From: PALSA-243 sp049522755
GTDB taxonomy: Bacteria; Acidobacteriota; Terriglobia; Bryobacterales; Bryobacteraceae
Assembly: GCA_049522755.1 (NCBI GenBank)
Contig: JBEKNN010000007.1
Location: 14,762 to 78,761 of the forward strand
DNA length: 64,000 nt
Direction of reading: 5' to 3'
This document shows, in pieces, positions 41,991 to 52,200 of the stretch. The position numbers and the translations under genes were made by a program. The stretch's first letter is position 1. Each line of letters opens with the position of its first letter. Under the pieces are notes generated by a model. It did no database searches. It was not told the origin of the DNA and saw only the letters and a program-made list of their open reading frames with translations.

Positions 41991-43160
41991 TCACATTAGC
42001 ACCAGCTCTCGCTGGATTTCTCCGGTGACCCGCGCTTCGCCTTCGCCGATGAACATGTTCACTTCGGAGCGTACGCCGAATTCGGGCAGATACACGCCCG
42101 GCTCGATGGAAAAACAGGTCCAGGGAACTACGCGCCGCTCGTCGTGGGTTTCGAGATTATCCATATTGGCGCCGTTGCCGTGCACTTCCTGGCCTATGGA
42201 GTGGCCGGTGCGGTGCGTGAAGAACTCGCCGAAGCCGTGGCTCTCAATGTGGCTGCGGCACGCGTCGTCCACTTCGAAGCCGCGCAGCGGATAGCCGGCG
42301 GAAATCGAATCCTTCACCTTCTTGATGGCGGCGTCGCGCGCGCCGGTCACCACGTCGAACACGTTGCGGATGCGGCCGGGCGGCTCCGCGCCACAATAGC
42401 CGGTCCAGGTGATGTCGTAGTAGACGGCGCCTGGCTGGTCCAGTTTGGCCCACATATCCATCAGGACGAAATCGCCGGGGCGTATGGGCGCGTTCATCGC
42501 TTCGGTGGGCTCATAGTGCGGGTTCGACGCATTGGCATTCGCGCCAATGATAGGGCCGTGATCGGTGAAAAGGCCGGCTTTCGCGAAGCCGTCGCGCACA
42601 AAGAGCTTCACTTCCAGCTCAGTCACGGGCGCGCTGTTGCTATGGCGCTCGCGGATCAGCGCGAAGGCGCCGGCGCGAACCTTATCGACGCGGCGGCCCG
42701 CTTCCAGGTGCGATTCCAGCGCTTCCGGAGACCAGCGCGCTTCGAAGAACTGGATCAGCTCCGCCGAGGTGACAACGTCCACGCCCACGCTGCGCACCAG
42801 CTCCACCGTGCCGGCATCCACCATCGCAACGTAAGGAATCGCGCACAGCGGCGAGTATTGCATAGCCACGCGGCGCAGACCGCTGGTAATCTTGCGCACG
42901 CCGTCCACCTGTTCGGTCCAACTGGAATAGGGAATTTTCTCGCCGGGCAGGGGGGCCGTCATGTTGCGCTCGATGCGATGTTCCAGGCCGCGCGGTTCGC
43001 CTTCGGCGGGAATCAGGTAATACCACCGGCGCGTCGGAGTGCGCGGCGGCTCGAAGCCGAGCACGCGATAGGCGAGCGGATCGCGCAAGTGATGATCGAA
43101 AAAGAGCCAGCCATCGAGCTTCTGGTTTCGGAGTTCCTGTTGAATTGCGGCCAGGTTCAT
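41991..43160 (-). CDS. M24-family Xaa-Pro aminopeptidase-like protein
   Basis: A 389-residue cytoplasmic pita-bread metallopeptidase. N-terminal creatinase-like domain (1-165), then the catalytic fold with GDFVLMDMWAKL and YYDITWTGYCG (metal Asp), RTGHSIGQEVHG (His), FSIEPGVYLP and VRSEVNMF (Glu ligands). The first Asp lies in an MDMW context instead of the common DxGA. It probably removes N-terminal residues before proline. Substrate not decided. Convergent with pgk, divergent from tetR. Confidence 0.9.
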   Translation of the reverse strand: MNLAAIQQELRNQKLDGWLFFDHHLRDPLAYRVLGFEPPRTPTRRWYYLIPAEGEPRGLEHRIERNMTAPLPGEKIPYSSWTEQVDGVRKITSGLRRVAMQYSPLCAIPYVAMVDAGTVELVRSVGVDVVTSAELIQFFEARWSPEALESHLEAGRRVDKVRAGAFALIRERHSNSAPVTELEVKLFVRDGFAKAGLFTDHGPIIGANANASNPHYEPTEAMNAPIRPGDFVLMDMWAKLDQPGAVYYDITWTGYCGAEPPGRIRNVFDVVTGARDAAIKKVKDSISAGYPLRGFEVDDACRSHIESHGFGEFFTHRTGHSIGQEVHGNGANMDNLETHDERRVVPWTCFSIEPGVYLPEFGVRSEVNMFIGEGEARVTGEIQRELVLM

Positions 43161-43361
43161 AGGGCAATCATAAGTCTATCAGCCAGTGGGGCGGGGCACA
43201 TGGCATTAGCTCATGGCCTGCCGCGTCTCGATCCGCTCCGGGCGCTCGGCTTTCCAGCTGGCAACCTAGTGAAAGCTTTTCGGCCTTCGGTGAGCCGGCG
43301 GCGTGCTTGTGCGATCCCGTCCAGCGCAGCGCCGGTGCAGGCAAAACCGCATGCTCCGCCG

Positions 43362-43390
43362 TTGACTTTTGCGGTAGAACCTTTTATTCT
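43362..43390 (+). promoter_or_regulatory. Promoter of the tetR-efflux operon
   Basis: TTGACT (43362-43367) and TATTCT (43385-43390) with a 17-base spacer. The predicted start of transcription falls at about 43396-43398, immediately before the ATG at 43399, so the regulator's mRNA would be leaderless or nearly so. Confidence 0.6.
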
Positions 43391-43398
43391 AGTGGGTT

Positions 43399-44016
43399 AT
43401 GACTGACCAGTCAGTCACCGAACGAAAGCACGACGCCATCCTCGACGCGGCGCGTACAGTGTTCTCGCGAGAGGGCTACGCCGCGTCTTCGGTGGACGAC
43501 GTAGCGGCCCAGGCCGGCATCGCCAAAGGTACGGTTTACCTCTACTTCAAGTCCAAAGAGGAGCTTTATATCGCCGCGCTGGCGCGCGATATCCGCGTGT
43601 TCGCCGACAAGGCCCGGGAAGAGATGGAGAGTGTCCCCGCCTTCCGCGAGAAGATCGAGGTTTTCCTGCGGGTTCGCCTGGAGTATTGCCGCGCACACGA
43701 AGATTTCCTGCGTATTTACCTCTCCGAAGACGGCCGCATGTGTATGAATGCGCCCATGGGCAAAGAACTTCGCCGCTTGAAGCGCAATAACATGAAGTAT
43801 GTCGCGTCGGTAGTGCAGAAGGCCATCGATCGCCATGAGATCCGCAAGGTCTCCGCACCGGCTTTAGCCGCGACCCTGTTCGACATCGCCCACGGTCTGG
43901 TTGAGCGCCGTCTGCTGGGCTGGAAGGAATTCCAGGTGCGCGGAGAGATCGCGTTCGCCACGGATCTGCTCTGGCATGGCATCGGAACCGGAACACCAAC
44001 ACGGAGGCAGCGATGA
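43399..44016 (+). CDS. TetR/AcrR-family transcriptional regulator
   Basis: A 205-residue repressor. The N-terminal helix-turn-helix is typical: ILDAARTVFSREGYAASSVDDVAA, then AGIAKGTVYLYFKSKEELY (about 40-58). The C-terminal ligand-binding half is all helical, with a conserved LLWHGI end as in QacR/AcrR-like regulators of efflux. First gene of a four-gene operon; its TGA overlaps the ATG of the outer-membrane gene. Ligand unknown. Confidence 0.94.
   Translation: MTDQSVTERKHDAILDAARTVFSREGYAASSVDDVAAQAGIAKGTVYLYFKSKEELYIAALARDIRVFADKAREEMESVPAFREKIEVFLRVRLEYCRAHEDFLRIYLSEDGRMCMNAPMGKELRRLKRNNMKYVASVVQKAIDRHEIRKVSAPALAATLFDIAHGLVERRLLGWKEFQVRGEIAFATDLLWHGIGTGTPTRRQR
43400..43417. promoter_or_regulatory. 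Likely TetR operator over the start codon
   Basis: TGACTGAC-CA-GTCAGTCA, a perfect inverted repeat with 8-base arms. It begins within the ATG of tetR and covers its first six codons, directly after the -10 box. Size and symmetry fit a TetR-dimer site, suggesting autorepression of the whole efflux operon. Confidence 0.6.
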
Positions 44017-45470
44017 TCCATCACTCGGCCCGGTCCCTAATCGTCGGCTTGGGGCTCTGCGCGGCGGCTTTCGCGCAAACCCCGCCGGAGTCGTTGCCGC
44101 CCGGGGTGCGCGCGACGCAACTGCCGCTTTCCGGCGTCCCCACGCAGGGCGCCTCGCAAGGCAGCGTGCCCACCGCGCAGACGCCGGGCGCGCCGCTGTC
44201 TCTGTCGCTCGACGATGCCGTGCAGCGCGGGCTCAAATCGAATCTGGGAGCCGTGGGATTCCAGCAGATGCTGCGCCACAGCGAAGCTCAGGGCACCATC
44301 GACCGAAGCTTTTTGTTGCCGCAGCTCAACGGGTCGCTGACAGGCGTCGATACCCAGACCGACCTCGCGGCGCTGGGCTTTTCCAGCTTCAAGGTGAACG
44401 TGCCCGGCTTCACGTTTCCCACAGTGCTTGGCCCGTACCACTATTTCGATTTGCGCGCGGGCGTTTCGCAATCCATTCTCGATGCCACCAGGCTCAATAC
44501 GCTCCGCGCCACGCAGCAGAACACCAAAGCGGTACAGTTCTCCGCGCAGGATGTACGCGATTTGATCGCGCTGGCCGTCACCAGCGCTTATCTCCAGGTG
44601 GTCTCCGGCGGCGCCCGCGTGGATTCCGCGCGCGCGCAAGTGGCCACGGCGCAGGCCACCTACCAGCAGGCGGCGGACCGTCACGATGCGGGGGTGGCGG
44701 CGCGCATCGACGTCACTCGATCCCAGGTTGAGCTGCAGACCGAGCAGCAGCGATTGACCTCTGTTGAGAACGATCTGGCCAAGCAGAAGATCGCGTTCGG
44801 CCGGCTGATTGGCTTGCCGCCGGCGCAGGAGTTCACGCTTACCGATGCGCTGCCCTTTGCGCCGCTCAACGACATTACCATCGAACAGGCGCTGGCTCGC
44901 GCAACCGCGAATCGCGCCGACATCAAAGCGGCCGAAGCGCAGATTCACGCCGCTGAGCTGACCAAGCGTGCGGCGCAAGCCGAGCGGCTGCCCAGTATTT
45001 CCGTGGGGGCCGATTACGGCGTGATTGGCGTCAACCCCACCAACTCGCACGGCACGTTCGACGTGACGGGATCGGTGAGGATGCCCATCTGGAACGGCCA
45101 CCGCGTGCAAGGCGATGTGGAACAGGCGGATGCGGCGCTGGAACAACGGCGCGCGGAATATCAGGATCTGCGCGGGCGCATCGACGCGGAAATCCGCACG
45201 GCGTTTCTCGACTTGAACTCGGCCGCGACCCAGGTGAAAGTGGCCGACAGCAATCGTACGCTGGCAGCCGATACGCTGCAACAGGCGCGCGACCGCTTCG
45301 CGGCGGGCGTGGCCGACACCGTGGAAGTGGTGCAGGCGCAAGAAGCGGTGGCCGCGGCCGAACAGGATTACATCGGGAGCCTCTACACGCACAACCTTGC
45401 CAAAGCCACCCTGGCGCGGTCCATGGGGCAGGCGGATCAGAACATCAAAGAATTTTTGGGGAAACAGTAA
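44013..45470 (+). CDS. TolC-like outer-membrane efflux channel
   Basis: A 485-residue exported protein: signal peptide 1-22 (SLIVGLGLCAAAFAQ) and two OEP repeats rich in long helices (ARVDSARAQVATAQATYQQAADRHDAG, RSQVELQTEQQRLTSVENDLAKQKIAFGRLIGLPP in outline; second repeat with ARDRFAAGVADTVEVVQAQEAV). Forms the trimeric outer-membrane tunnel of the tripartite pump. Overlaps tetR by four bases and the fusion-protein gene by one. Confidence 0.93.
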   Translation: MIHHSARSLIVGLGLCAAAFAQTPPESLPPGVRATQLPLSGVPTQGASQGSVPTAQTPGAPLSLSLDDAVQRGLKSNLGAVGFQQMLRHSEAQGTIDRSFLLPQLNGSLTGVDTQTDLAALGFSSFKVNVPGFTFPTVLGPYHYFDLRAGVSQSILDATRLNTLRATQQNTKAVQFSAQDVRDLIALAVTSAYLQVVSGGARVDSARAQVATAQATYQQAADRHDAGVAARIDVTRSQVELQTEQQRLTSVENDLAKQKIAFGRLIGLPPAQEFTLTDALPFAPLNDITIEQALARATANRADIKAAEAQIHAAELTKRAAQAERLPSISVGADYGVIGVNPTNSHGTFDVTGSVRMPIWNGHRVQGDVEQADAALEQRRAEYQDLRGRIDAEIRTAFLDLNSAATQVKVADSNRTLAADTLQQARDRFAAGVADTVEVVQAQEAVAAAEQDYIGSLYTHNLAKATLARSMGQADQNIKEFLGKQ

Positions 45471-46774
45471 TGGCAGATTCGACGCAAACGCCTCCGCAAG
45501 CTCCTTCCGCGCAAGCCCCTGCTGCATCGCCGCCAGCGCCTGCGCCGCCGCCTGCTACGCCTCCCGGCAACCGGCGCCGCGCCCTTCTGATCGTGGCGGT
45601 TATCGGGCTGATTCTGGCCGTGGGGGGCTTCTTCTATTACCAGTACGCGCAGACCTACGAATCCACGGACGATGCGCAGGTGGATTGTCACTTGGTGGGC
45701 GTAGCCTCGCGGATTCAGGGAACCGTGACGGCCGTCCACACGGATGAAAACCAGTTCGTGAAAGCCGGCGAAGTGGTGGTGGAGATCGATCCGCGCGATT
45801 TTCAAGTGGCTGCCGCGCAGGCCAAAGCCGAACTGACGCAATCGCAGGCCGATATCGAGGCGCAACATCCCAACGTGCCGATCACGCAGGCCACCAGCGA
45901 GACCAACATCTCCACCGGCCAGGCGGAAGTGCAGACAGCCGAAGCCGCCGTTTCCGCCGCGGAGCATGACGCAGCAGCAGCGCTGGGGCGCCAGCGCGAA
46001 GCCGAAGCGGAAGAGCGCCAGGCCGAGGCCAACAACGCCAAAGCGCAGGCCGATCTGGAACGCTACCAGGCGCTGGTGGCCAAGGATGAGATTCCGCGTA
46101 CGCAGTTCGACCAGATCGTCGCCACAGCCAAGGCGCAGAGCGCCGCGGTGGAATCGGCGCAAGCGGCTGTGGAAGCTTACCGGGCGGCGGCGCAATCGTC
46201 CGCACGCACGGTGGATCAGCGCAAGGCGCAAGTAGCGGAGGCGAGCAGCCGGCTGGCGCAGAGCAATCGAAACGCGCCGCAACAACTGGCGGCGAGCCAG
46301 GCCACGCTGCGCTCGAAACAAGCCCAGGCCGCGGTTGCCAATACGCGCGTCCAGCGCGCGCTGCTGGATATTTCCTACACCAACATCGTGGCTCCGGTTT
46401 CGGGGGTGGTGGGTAAACGCTCGGTGGAGATCGGCTCCACCGTGCAGCCCGGCCAGCAGTTGTTCACCATCGCGCAGATCGACGACTTATGGGTGACCGC
46501 GAATTTCAAAGAGACGCAGCTTCGGCGTATGGGCCCCGGCCAGAGAGTGGAGATTAAAGTGGACGCCTTCGGCCAAACGTTCGGCGGATTTGTGGAGAGC
46601 ATGCCCGGCGCGTCCGGATCCATTACCAGCCTGCTGCCGCCGGAGAATGCGACGGGCAATTTCGTGAAAGTGGTGCAAAGGCTGCCCGTGCGCATCCGCT
46701 TCGATAAGAACCAATCGGGCCTCGCCCGGCTGCGTCCGGGCATGTCGGTGGAACCGAAAGTCTGGCTGCAGTAA
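45470..46774 (+). CDS. EmrA/HlyD-type membrane fusion protein
   Basis: A 434-residue periplasmic adaptor. Pro/Ala-rich cytoplasmic start (8-34), one membrane helix (about 38-57), the lipoyl half YESTDDAQVDCHLVGVASRIQGTVTAV-type segment, a very long Ala/Gln/Glu-rich coiled-coil hairpin (about 120-300), then the second lipoyl half and beta-barrel: DISYTNIVAPVSGVVGKRSVEIG and LWVTANFKETQLRRM. Links the inner-membrane pump to the TolC-like channel. Confidence 0.94.
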   Translation: MADSTQTPPQAPSAQAPAASPPAPAPPPATPPGNRRRALLIVAVIGLILAVGGFFYYQYAQTYESTDDAQVDCHLVGVASRIQGTVTAVHTDENQFVKAGEVVVEIDPRDFQVAAAQAKAELTQSQADIEAQHPNVPITQATSETNISTGQAEVQTAEAAVSAAEHDAAAALGRQREAEAEERQAEANNAKAQADLERYQALVAKDEIPRTQFDQIVATAKAQSAAVESAQAAVEAYRAAAQSSARTVDQRKAQVAEASSRLAQSNRNAPQQLAASQATLRSKQAQAAVANTRVQRALLDISYTNIVAPVSGVVGKRSVEIGSTVQPGQQLFTIAQIDDLWVTANFKETQLRRMGPGQRVEIKVDAFGQTFGGFVESMPGASGSITSLLPPENATGNFVKVVQRLPVRIRFDKNQSGLARLRPGMSVEPKVWLQ

Positions 46775-48345
46775 TGGCGGAGTACGTCGAGTGGAAGCCG
46801 CGGTACAACCCCTGGGCGGTGGCGCTCACGGTGACCCTGGCGACGTTTATGGAAGTGCTCGACACATCCATCGCCAACGTTTCGCTGCCTCACATTGCGG
46901 GTAACCTTTCGGTGAGTGAGGAAGAAGCCACGTGGGTGCTTACCAGTTATCTGGTTTCGAACGCCATCATTCTGCCCATCAGCGCGTGGTTTTCCCGGCT
47001 GATGGGGCGCAAGCGATTCTACATGATGTGCGTGGCGCTGTTCACGTGCAGCAGTTTTCTTTGCGGACTGGCGCCGAGTTTATCGGTACTCGTGATTTGC
47101 CGCATTCTGCAAGGCGCGGGCGGGGGCGGCTTGCAGCCGAGTGAGCAATCGATTCTGGCCGACACTTTTCCGGCTGCGAAACGCGGCATGGCATTTGCGG
47201 TTTACGGCATGGCGGTGGTGGTGGCGCCGGCGATCGGTCCCACGCTGGGCGGCTGGATCACGGATAACTACAGTTGGCGATGGATCTTCTATATCAACGT
47301 GCCCATCGGCATCATCTCGCTGTATCTCACGCATAAGTTGGTGGAAGATCCGCCGTATCTGATCGCGGAGCGCGCCAAGGGACGGCCGCGCATCGATTAT
47401 CCGGGCCTGGGACTGCTGGTGATCGGCATCGGCTGCCTGCAACTGGTGCTCGATAAGGGTCAGGAAAAAGATTGGTTTTCCACTACCTGGATCGCTGGGC
47501 TGTTCGTAGTGGCCATCTACACGCTGATTGCGTGGGTGGTTTGGGAGTATTATCATCCGTCGCCGATTGTGGAAATCCGGCTGTTCAAGAACCGGAATTT
47601 TTCCACGGCCATGTTCTTCACCTTTGTACTGGGCATCGTGCTGTTCGGGACCACGGTAGTGATTCCGCAGTTCCTGCAGCTTCTGCTTGGATATCCGGCG
47701 CAGTTGGCCGGTGAAGCGATGGCGGGCGGCGGATTTATGATGCTGCTGATGATGCCGATCGCCGGACAGCTTGTGAGCCGGGTGGACCCTCGCGGCATGA
47801 TGGCGTTCGGGTTTTTGGCAACGGGCGCATCGCTTTATTTCATCGCGACGCACTTGAGCCTGCAGATGGATTTCAAAACGGCCGCGCTGCTTCGCACGTA
47901 CCAGACGCTGGGTCTGGCGTTCATCTTTTTGCCGTCGAGCATTTTGGCGTATGTGGGTACGCCGCGCGAGAAGAACAACCAGATTTCGGCGATGAACAGT
48001 TTTGTGCGGAACATCGGCGGAAGCATCGGCATCGCGCTGATCAGCACGATGTTGACGCGGCAGGCGCAGAAACATCAGGTATACATGACGGCGCATACCG
48101 ATTCGGGCAACGCGGCATTCCGGCAGTTAGCGAGCGGCATCACGCAGACGTTGGCGCAGAGAGGCGTGGCGCATCCGCAGCAGCAGGCATATGGACGCAT
48201 TGCCGAGATGGTCACCGGGCAGGCGACCACGCTCGCGTATATCGATATCATCACGGTAATGGCGGTGGTGGTGGTGCTGCTTTCGCCATTGGTATTGCTT
48301 ATGAGAAGGCCGAAGGCGGGCGGCCCGGCCCCGGCGGCGCATTGA
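46774..48345 (+). CDS. EmrB/QacA-type (DHA2) drug:H+ antiporter
   Basis: A 523-residue major facilitator with about 14 membrane helices. DHA2 signatures: LATFMEVLDTSIANVSLPHIAGNL in helix one, WFSRLMGRKRFYMM (motif A), RILQGAGGGGLQP, AVYGMAVVVAPAIGPTLGGWI (motif C) and WRWIFYINVPIGI. Proton-driven export of lipophilic or aromatic compounds. One-base overlap (TAATG) with the fusion-protein gene completes the operon. Confidence 0.95.
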   Translation: MAEYVEWKPRYNPWAVALTVTLATFMEVLDTSIANVSLPHIAGNLSVSEEEATWVLTSYLVSNAIILPISAWFSRLMGRKRFYMMCVALFTCSSFLCGLAPSLSVLVICRILQGAGGGGLQPSEQSILADTFPAAKRGMAFAVYGMAVVVAPAIGPTLGGWITDNYSWRWIFYINVPIGIISLYLTHKLVEDPPYLIAERAKGRPRIDYPGLGLLVIGIGCLQLVLDKGQEKDWFSTTWIAGLFVVAIYTLIAWVVWEYYHPSPIVEIRLFKNRNFSTAMFFTFVLGIVLFGTTVVIPQFLQLLLGYPAQLAGEAMAGGGFMMLLMMPIAGQLVSRVDPRGMMAFGFLATGASLYFIATHLSLQMDFKTAALLRTYQTLGLAFIFLPSSILAYVGTPREKNNQISAMNSFVRNIGGSIGIALISTMLTRQAQKHQVYMTAHTDSGNAAFRQLASGITQTLAQRGVAHPQQQAYGRIAEMVTGQATTLAYIDIITVMAVVVVLLSPLVLLMRRPKAGGPAPAAH

Positions 48346-48362
48346 GTGCGGAACCTGCCCAC

Positions 48363-48405
48363 GAGCCGGCTGAAAGCCGGCTGCAGCCAGGATTGGCTGC
48401 CCCAC
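48363..48405 (+). repeat. Family A double-hairpin repeat, copy A2
   Basis: AGCCGGCT-GAA-AGCCGGCT is followed by GCAGCCA-GGAT-TGGCTGC and CCCAC. One difference in 43 bases from A1 (330-372, opposite strand). Lies between the efflux operon and the ABC ATPase gene, ending four bases before that gene's ATG, so any ribosome site would have to be inside the repeat. Confidence 0.85.
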
Positions 48406-48409
48406 AAGA

Positions 48410-49183
48410 ATGCTGATTGATTTTCGTAATGTTACGGTGCAGCGTGGTGACAGGCTGGTGCTCGATGGGCTCACGCTCGGCATCGACGAAGGCGAACACG
48501 TTGCCATCCTGGGGCCGAATGGGTCCGGGAAATCGACGCTGATCAAGCTGATCTCGCGCGAGTTATATCCCCGCCAGAAGGACGACCCGTGGCGTGCGCA
48601 AATTCTGGGGCGGGACCGGTGGAATCTGTTCGAACTGCGGAATCAGCTCGGCCTGGTTTCGAACGACTGGATGCAAATGTGCACGCGGGATTACTCGGGC
48701 TATGAGATCGTGCTCTCGGGCTTCTTTGGCAGCGTAGGTATCTGGCCGAATCACAGTGTGACCGGGGTGATGGAACAGAAGGCGCACGAGGCGATGGAAC
48801 TGCTGGAGATCGGTCATCTGGCGGAGCGGAACACAATTGAAATGTCGTCCGGCGAGGCGAGGCGCATACTGATTGGGCGCGCGCTGGTGCACGATCCGCG
48901 GGCGTTGATTCTGGATGAGCCGACCAATAGCTTGGACCTGCACGCCGAGCATGGGTTGCGCGAGATACTACGGAAGCTGGCGCGTACGGGCATCAGCTTA
49001 CTCATGGTGACGCACCATTTGCCGGATATTATTCCGGAGATAGAACGCGTAGTAACAATTCGCGGCGGGCGCGTTCACTATGACGGACCGAAGGGCGACG
49101 GACTCACGGCGGAGCGTCTTTCGGAACTGTTTGCCGTGCCGGTGGAAGTGGTACAGCGCGACGGTTACTATCATGTGCTGTGA
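48410..49183 (+). CDS. ABC transporter ATP-binding protein (ModF/photorepair-like)
   Basis: A 257-residue single ATPase domain: Walker A GPNGSGKST (35-43), signature MSSGEARR, Walker B ALILDEPTNSLDL and switch His in VTHHLPDI. The LGLVSNDWM and IVLSGFFGSVGIW stretches resemble ModF-type ATPases that lack a partner permease. No permease or binding protein is nearby. No clear ribosome site; the region upstream is repeat A2. Confidence 0.87.
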   Translation: MLIDFRNVTVQRGDRLVLDGLTLGIDEGEHVAILGPNGSGKSTLIKLISRELYPRQKDDPWRAQILGRDRWNLFELRNQLGLVSNDWMQMCTRDYSGYEIVLSGFFGSVGIWPNHSVTGVMEQKAHEAMELLEIGHLAERNTIEMSSGEARRILIGRALVHDPRALILDEPTNSLDLHAEHGLREILRKLARTGISLLMVTHHLPDIIPEIERVVTIRGGRVHYDGPKGDGLTAERLSELFAVPVEVVQRDGYYHVL

Positions 49184-49187
49184 TGAT

Positions 49188-49293
49188 GTACGACAGGCCT
49201 CCTGGCCTGTCGGCGCGACACAAGACTCACATTCTCAATCCTATACTAGTTAGTTACTAATCTCGACAAGACAGGCCGGGAGGCCTGTCCTAC
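49188..49293. repeat. Family C double-palindrome repeat between convergent genes
   Basis: GACAGGCCTCCTGGCCTGTC at the left and GACAGGCCGGGAGGCCTGTC at the right flank an AT-rich core (CTATACTAGTTAGTTACTAA). The outer ends are GTAC and CTAC. It fills the gap between the ABC ATPase gene and the end of the 1403-residue fusion gene; the TAG stop of the latter (49290-49292) is part of the element's last CTAC. Confidence 0.8.
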
Positions 49294-52200
49294 TCTTGGC
49301 GTAATGCTTCTGATGGGTCGATTTGAGTGGCGCGGCGCGCGGGAATGTAGCAGGCTAGCAGGGAGACTGACACTAACAGGGCGATTACTCCGCTGTAAGT
49401 CACGGCGTCGGTGGGACTGACGCCTACCAGCAGGCTTCCCATCGCTTTGCCGGCGGCAACACTTAACGCCAGGCCGCAGAATCCGCCGATTGCGGCCAGC
49501 AACAAGCCTTCCCGTAACACCGTCCCGAGGATTTGATGGGTCGACGCGCCCAGCGCCATCCGGATGCCGAAGTCGCGCCGGCGCCGGGCTGTTTGCAGCG
49601 CAACCACCGCGTAGAGGCCGATGGCGGCTAAGATGAGTGCGGCAGTAGAAAACACTCCGAGCAGCGATGCGATAAGGATGGTTGGCCCGTTGTCCTCTTC
49701 CAGCTCTCTTTCCATGGTACTCAGAGAGACGACCGGGATGCGCGTATCTACTTCGCGAATCGCTTGTCTGACTGCGGGACCAATGGCATCGAGACTGCCA
49801 GCGTAGCGCATATAAATCACTCTGCTGCCACTGATACCCGCCCGGTCCGGGAGAAACACATAGTTAGTGCCCGGTTGCGACTGCGTGTTTGGCGCCACGC
49901 CGACCACTGTGACAGCTTCGTTGAAGACCAGTAACTCGCGGCCTATTGCCGCTTGGCCGGGCCAGAGCGTTTGCGCCAAATTGCGATTGACCACGGCCGA
50001 TTTTCTGGCGGCAGTGACATCCTCCGCCGTAATTCCCTGCCCTTCCATGCCGCGAACGCCAAGGGTCTCCAGATACCCGGGGCCGGCGTACATTCCGTTG
50101 GATCGGACACTCTGCGCGGCGCCAATGGCCTGCACCGAATCGGACCACCCGCCGAAGTTGCTGGATGGCACGGCGGTCGCATAAGATACGGAGACGATGC
50201 CCGGGACAGCGCGCAGGCGTTGGCGCAGGCGCTCCAGAAGAGCGATGTTGTCCTGGGCCGAGCTCGCTCCGGCGGTGTCGATGCCCGCCAGCAGTAGATG
50301 GTCCTTGGCGAAGTGGAGGTCTTGCTGCCCGATCAGATAGACCGACCGCGACGCCAGCCCGGCGCCGGTGAGCAGCAGCACGCACAGCGCGAGTTGCGCG
50401 ACTACCAGGAAACGGGAGAGCGTGGAGCGTCCCGGCGCGATGCTGTTCTCGCCGGAGCGCAGCCACGGCAGCAGCTCCTGCCGCCACGCGCGCACGGCCG
50501 GCGCGATGGTGAAGGCTAGCGCACTGAGAATGGCCAGCGTCAGGGCGTAAAACGCCACCTGAGTATCCGGAGTGAGGTCCGGCTCAATGCGCGCGCCCGA
50601 GGCCAGCGGTGGAATCAGCTTCACAAGGGCCCGCGTTGCCCAAGACGCGAAGAGCAGAGCCGCAGCCGAAGCCGCCAATGCCAGCACCAGGCCTTCCGAT
50701 ATCAGCAACCGGAGGATGCGCAGATGCGATGCGCCCAGCGAGCGGCGGACGGCCATTTCGCGCTGGCGGGCCACCGACCGCGCCAGCATCAGGTTGGCGA
50801 CGTTGGCGCAAACAATCAGCAGAGTGAGCAGGCCCACGGCGGTGATGATGCGTCCGAAGAAATGAGCCCGCGCGCTTTGCCAGACACTGAATGCAGCAGA
50901 GGAATATGGAGCAACTTGAATCGGGACGAATTTGCCATCGGGCGTCACCGGCTGGGGCTGCACGTATTTCGACATGACATCGAACTCGGCTTGAGCTTGC
51001 CCTATGGTCGCCCGCGGAGCGAGTTGTCCGATGATAGCAACGTAATGGAAGGTGCGGTCGAAGAGTCTCCGATCAGTCCCGCGCAGGCGGGAGTCGGCGG
51101 CGATTGGTACGCCGATTTCAAAATTGGGCACGAATTGCGGGCCGCGAAAGCCTTGAGCGGTAACTCCTACGATAATAGCCGGCAGACCACTTACTGAGAT
51201 GGTGCGGCCAATGATATCCTCGGCGCCGTGAAATTGGTTTTGCCACACGTGCCAGGCAATCACTGCCGCCAGACTGGTGGCGCCGCTGGCTTCATCCGGC
51301 GTAAAGCCTCGCCCCCTGGCGAAATGAACACCTAACGTGTCGAAGTAGTTAGCCGTCACTCGCTGGCCGCGCAACTCGTAACTGCCATCCGGGGCGGTCA
51401 CACTGAAACGCGCGCCGCCGTATGCGGTCAGGGAGTGCAGGGTCTGTGTGTTGAGAGCGTAGTCCAGATATTCGGGGTAGCTGAACTCAGGGCTGGATTC
51501 GCCGTGAATCACTTGCGCGATGGAGACCAGGCGGTCCGCCCGAATACCAGGGGCTGGCTTAGTGAGTACCGCGTGGATCATGGAGAAGATGGCGGTATTG
51601 TCGCCGATGCCGACGGCGATGAGCGCGATCGCGGCCGCAGTGAATGGCAGTGACTTGGCAAGCGCGCGGATGGCGGCGCGGAAGTCACCGACGGATTGTT
51701 CCAGCACCGTGGCGAGTGACACTGGCTCGCGCGGAGAGATGGCGCCGACGTAGCCATCCACATAGGCTTCGCCGGACCAGACGCCGCTTTCGCCGTTGAG
51801 GTCGAGCGCAAAGATGTCCGCGACCGGGACTTCATCGAACTGCACTCGCGCATCGGGCGAGGCGGCCATACGCACCGTGCGGAACCACGACCAGGCGGCC
51901 GCAGCCAGCAGGATCAGCGCGAGAATGGTGAAACTAGCAGCCTTCCGCAGGCTCGCAGCTTCGATCTGGACTCCCACATTACACAGGAACAGAAACAGAA
52001 TCCCATAGGCGCCAAGCTTCACTCTAAGATTCGCTTTGCCGGGAAGATACGAACACGCGAACGGAATCTTGCGGAAGCGGTAGAGCGACCGCTCGACAAG
52101 AATGACGCCGACAATCGCCAGCACCACGACGTGTTCGATGCCCTTGCGGCCGGGCCATAGGAAGCAGTAGGCCGCAGCGCAGGCGAGCAATACCGGCGTG

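Noticed and set aside
44037..45527. A 496-residue open frame on the minus strand across the TolC-like gene
   Set aside because: It is a mirror frame of a well-supported gene, rich in Arg/His/Gln as expected for antisense of GC-rich coding DNA. The same holds for the 573-residue frame opposite uvrA.
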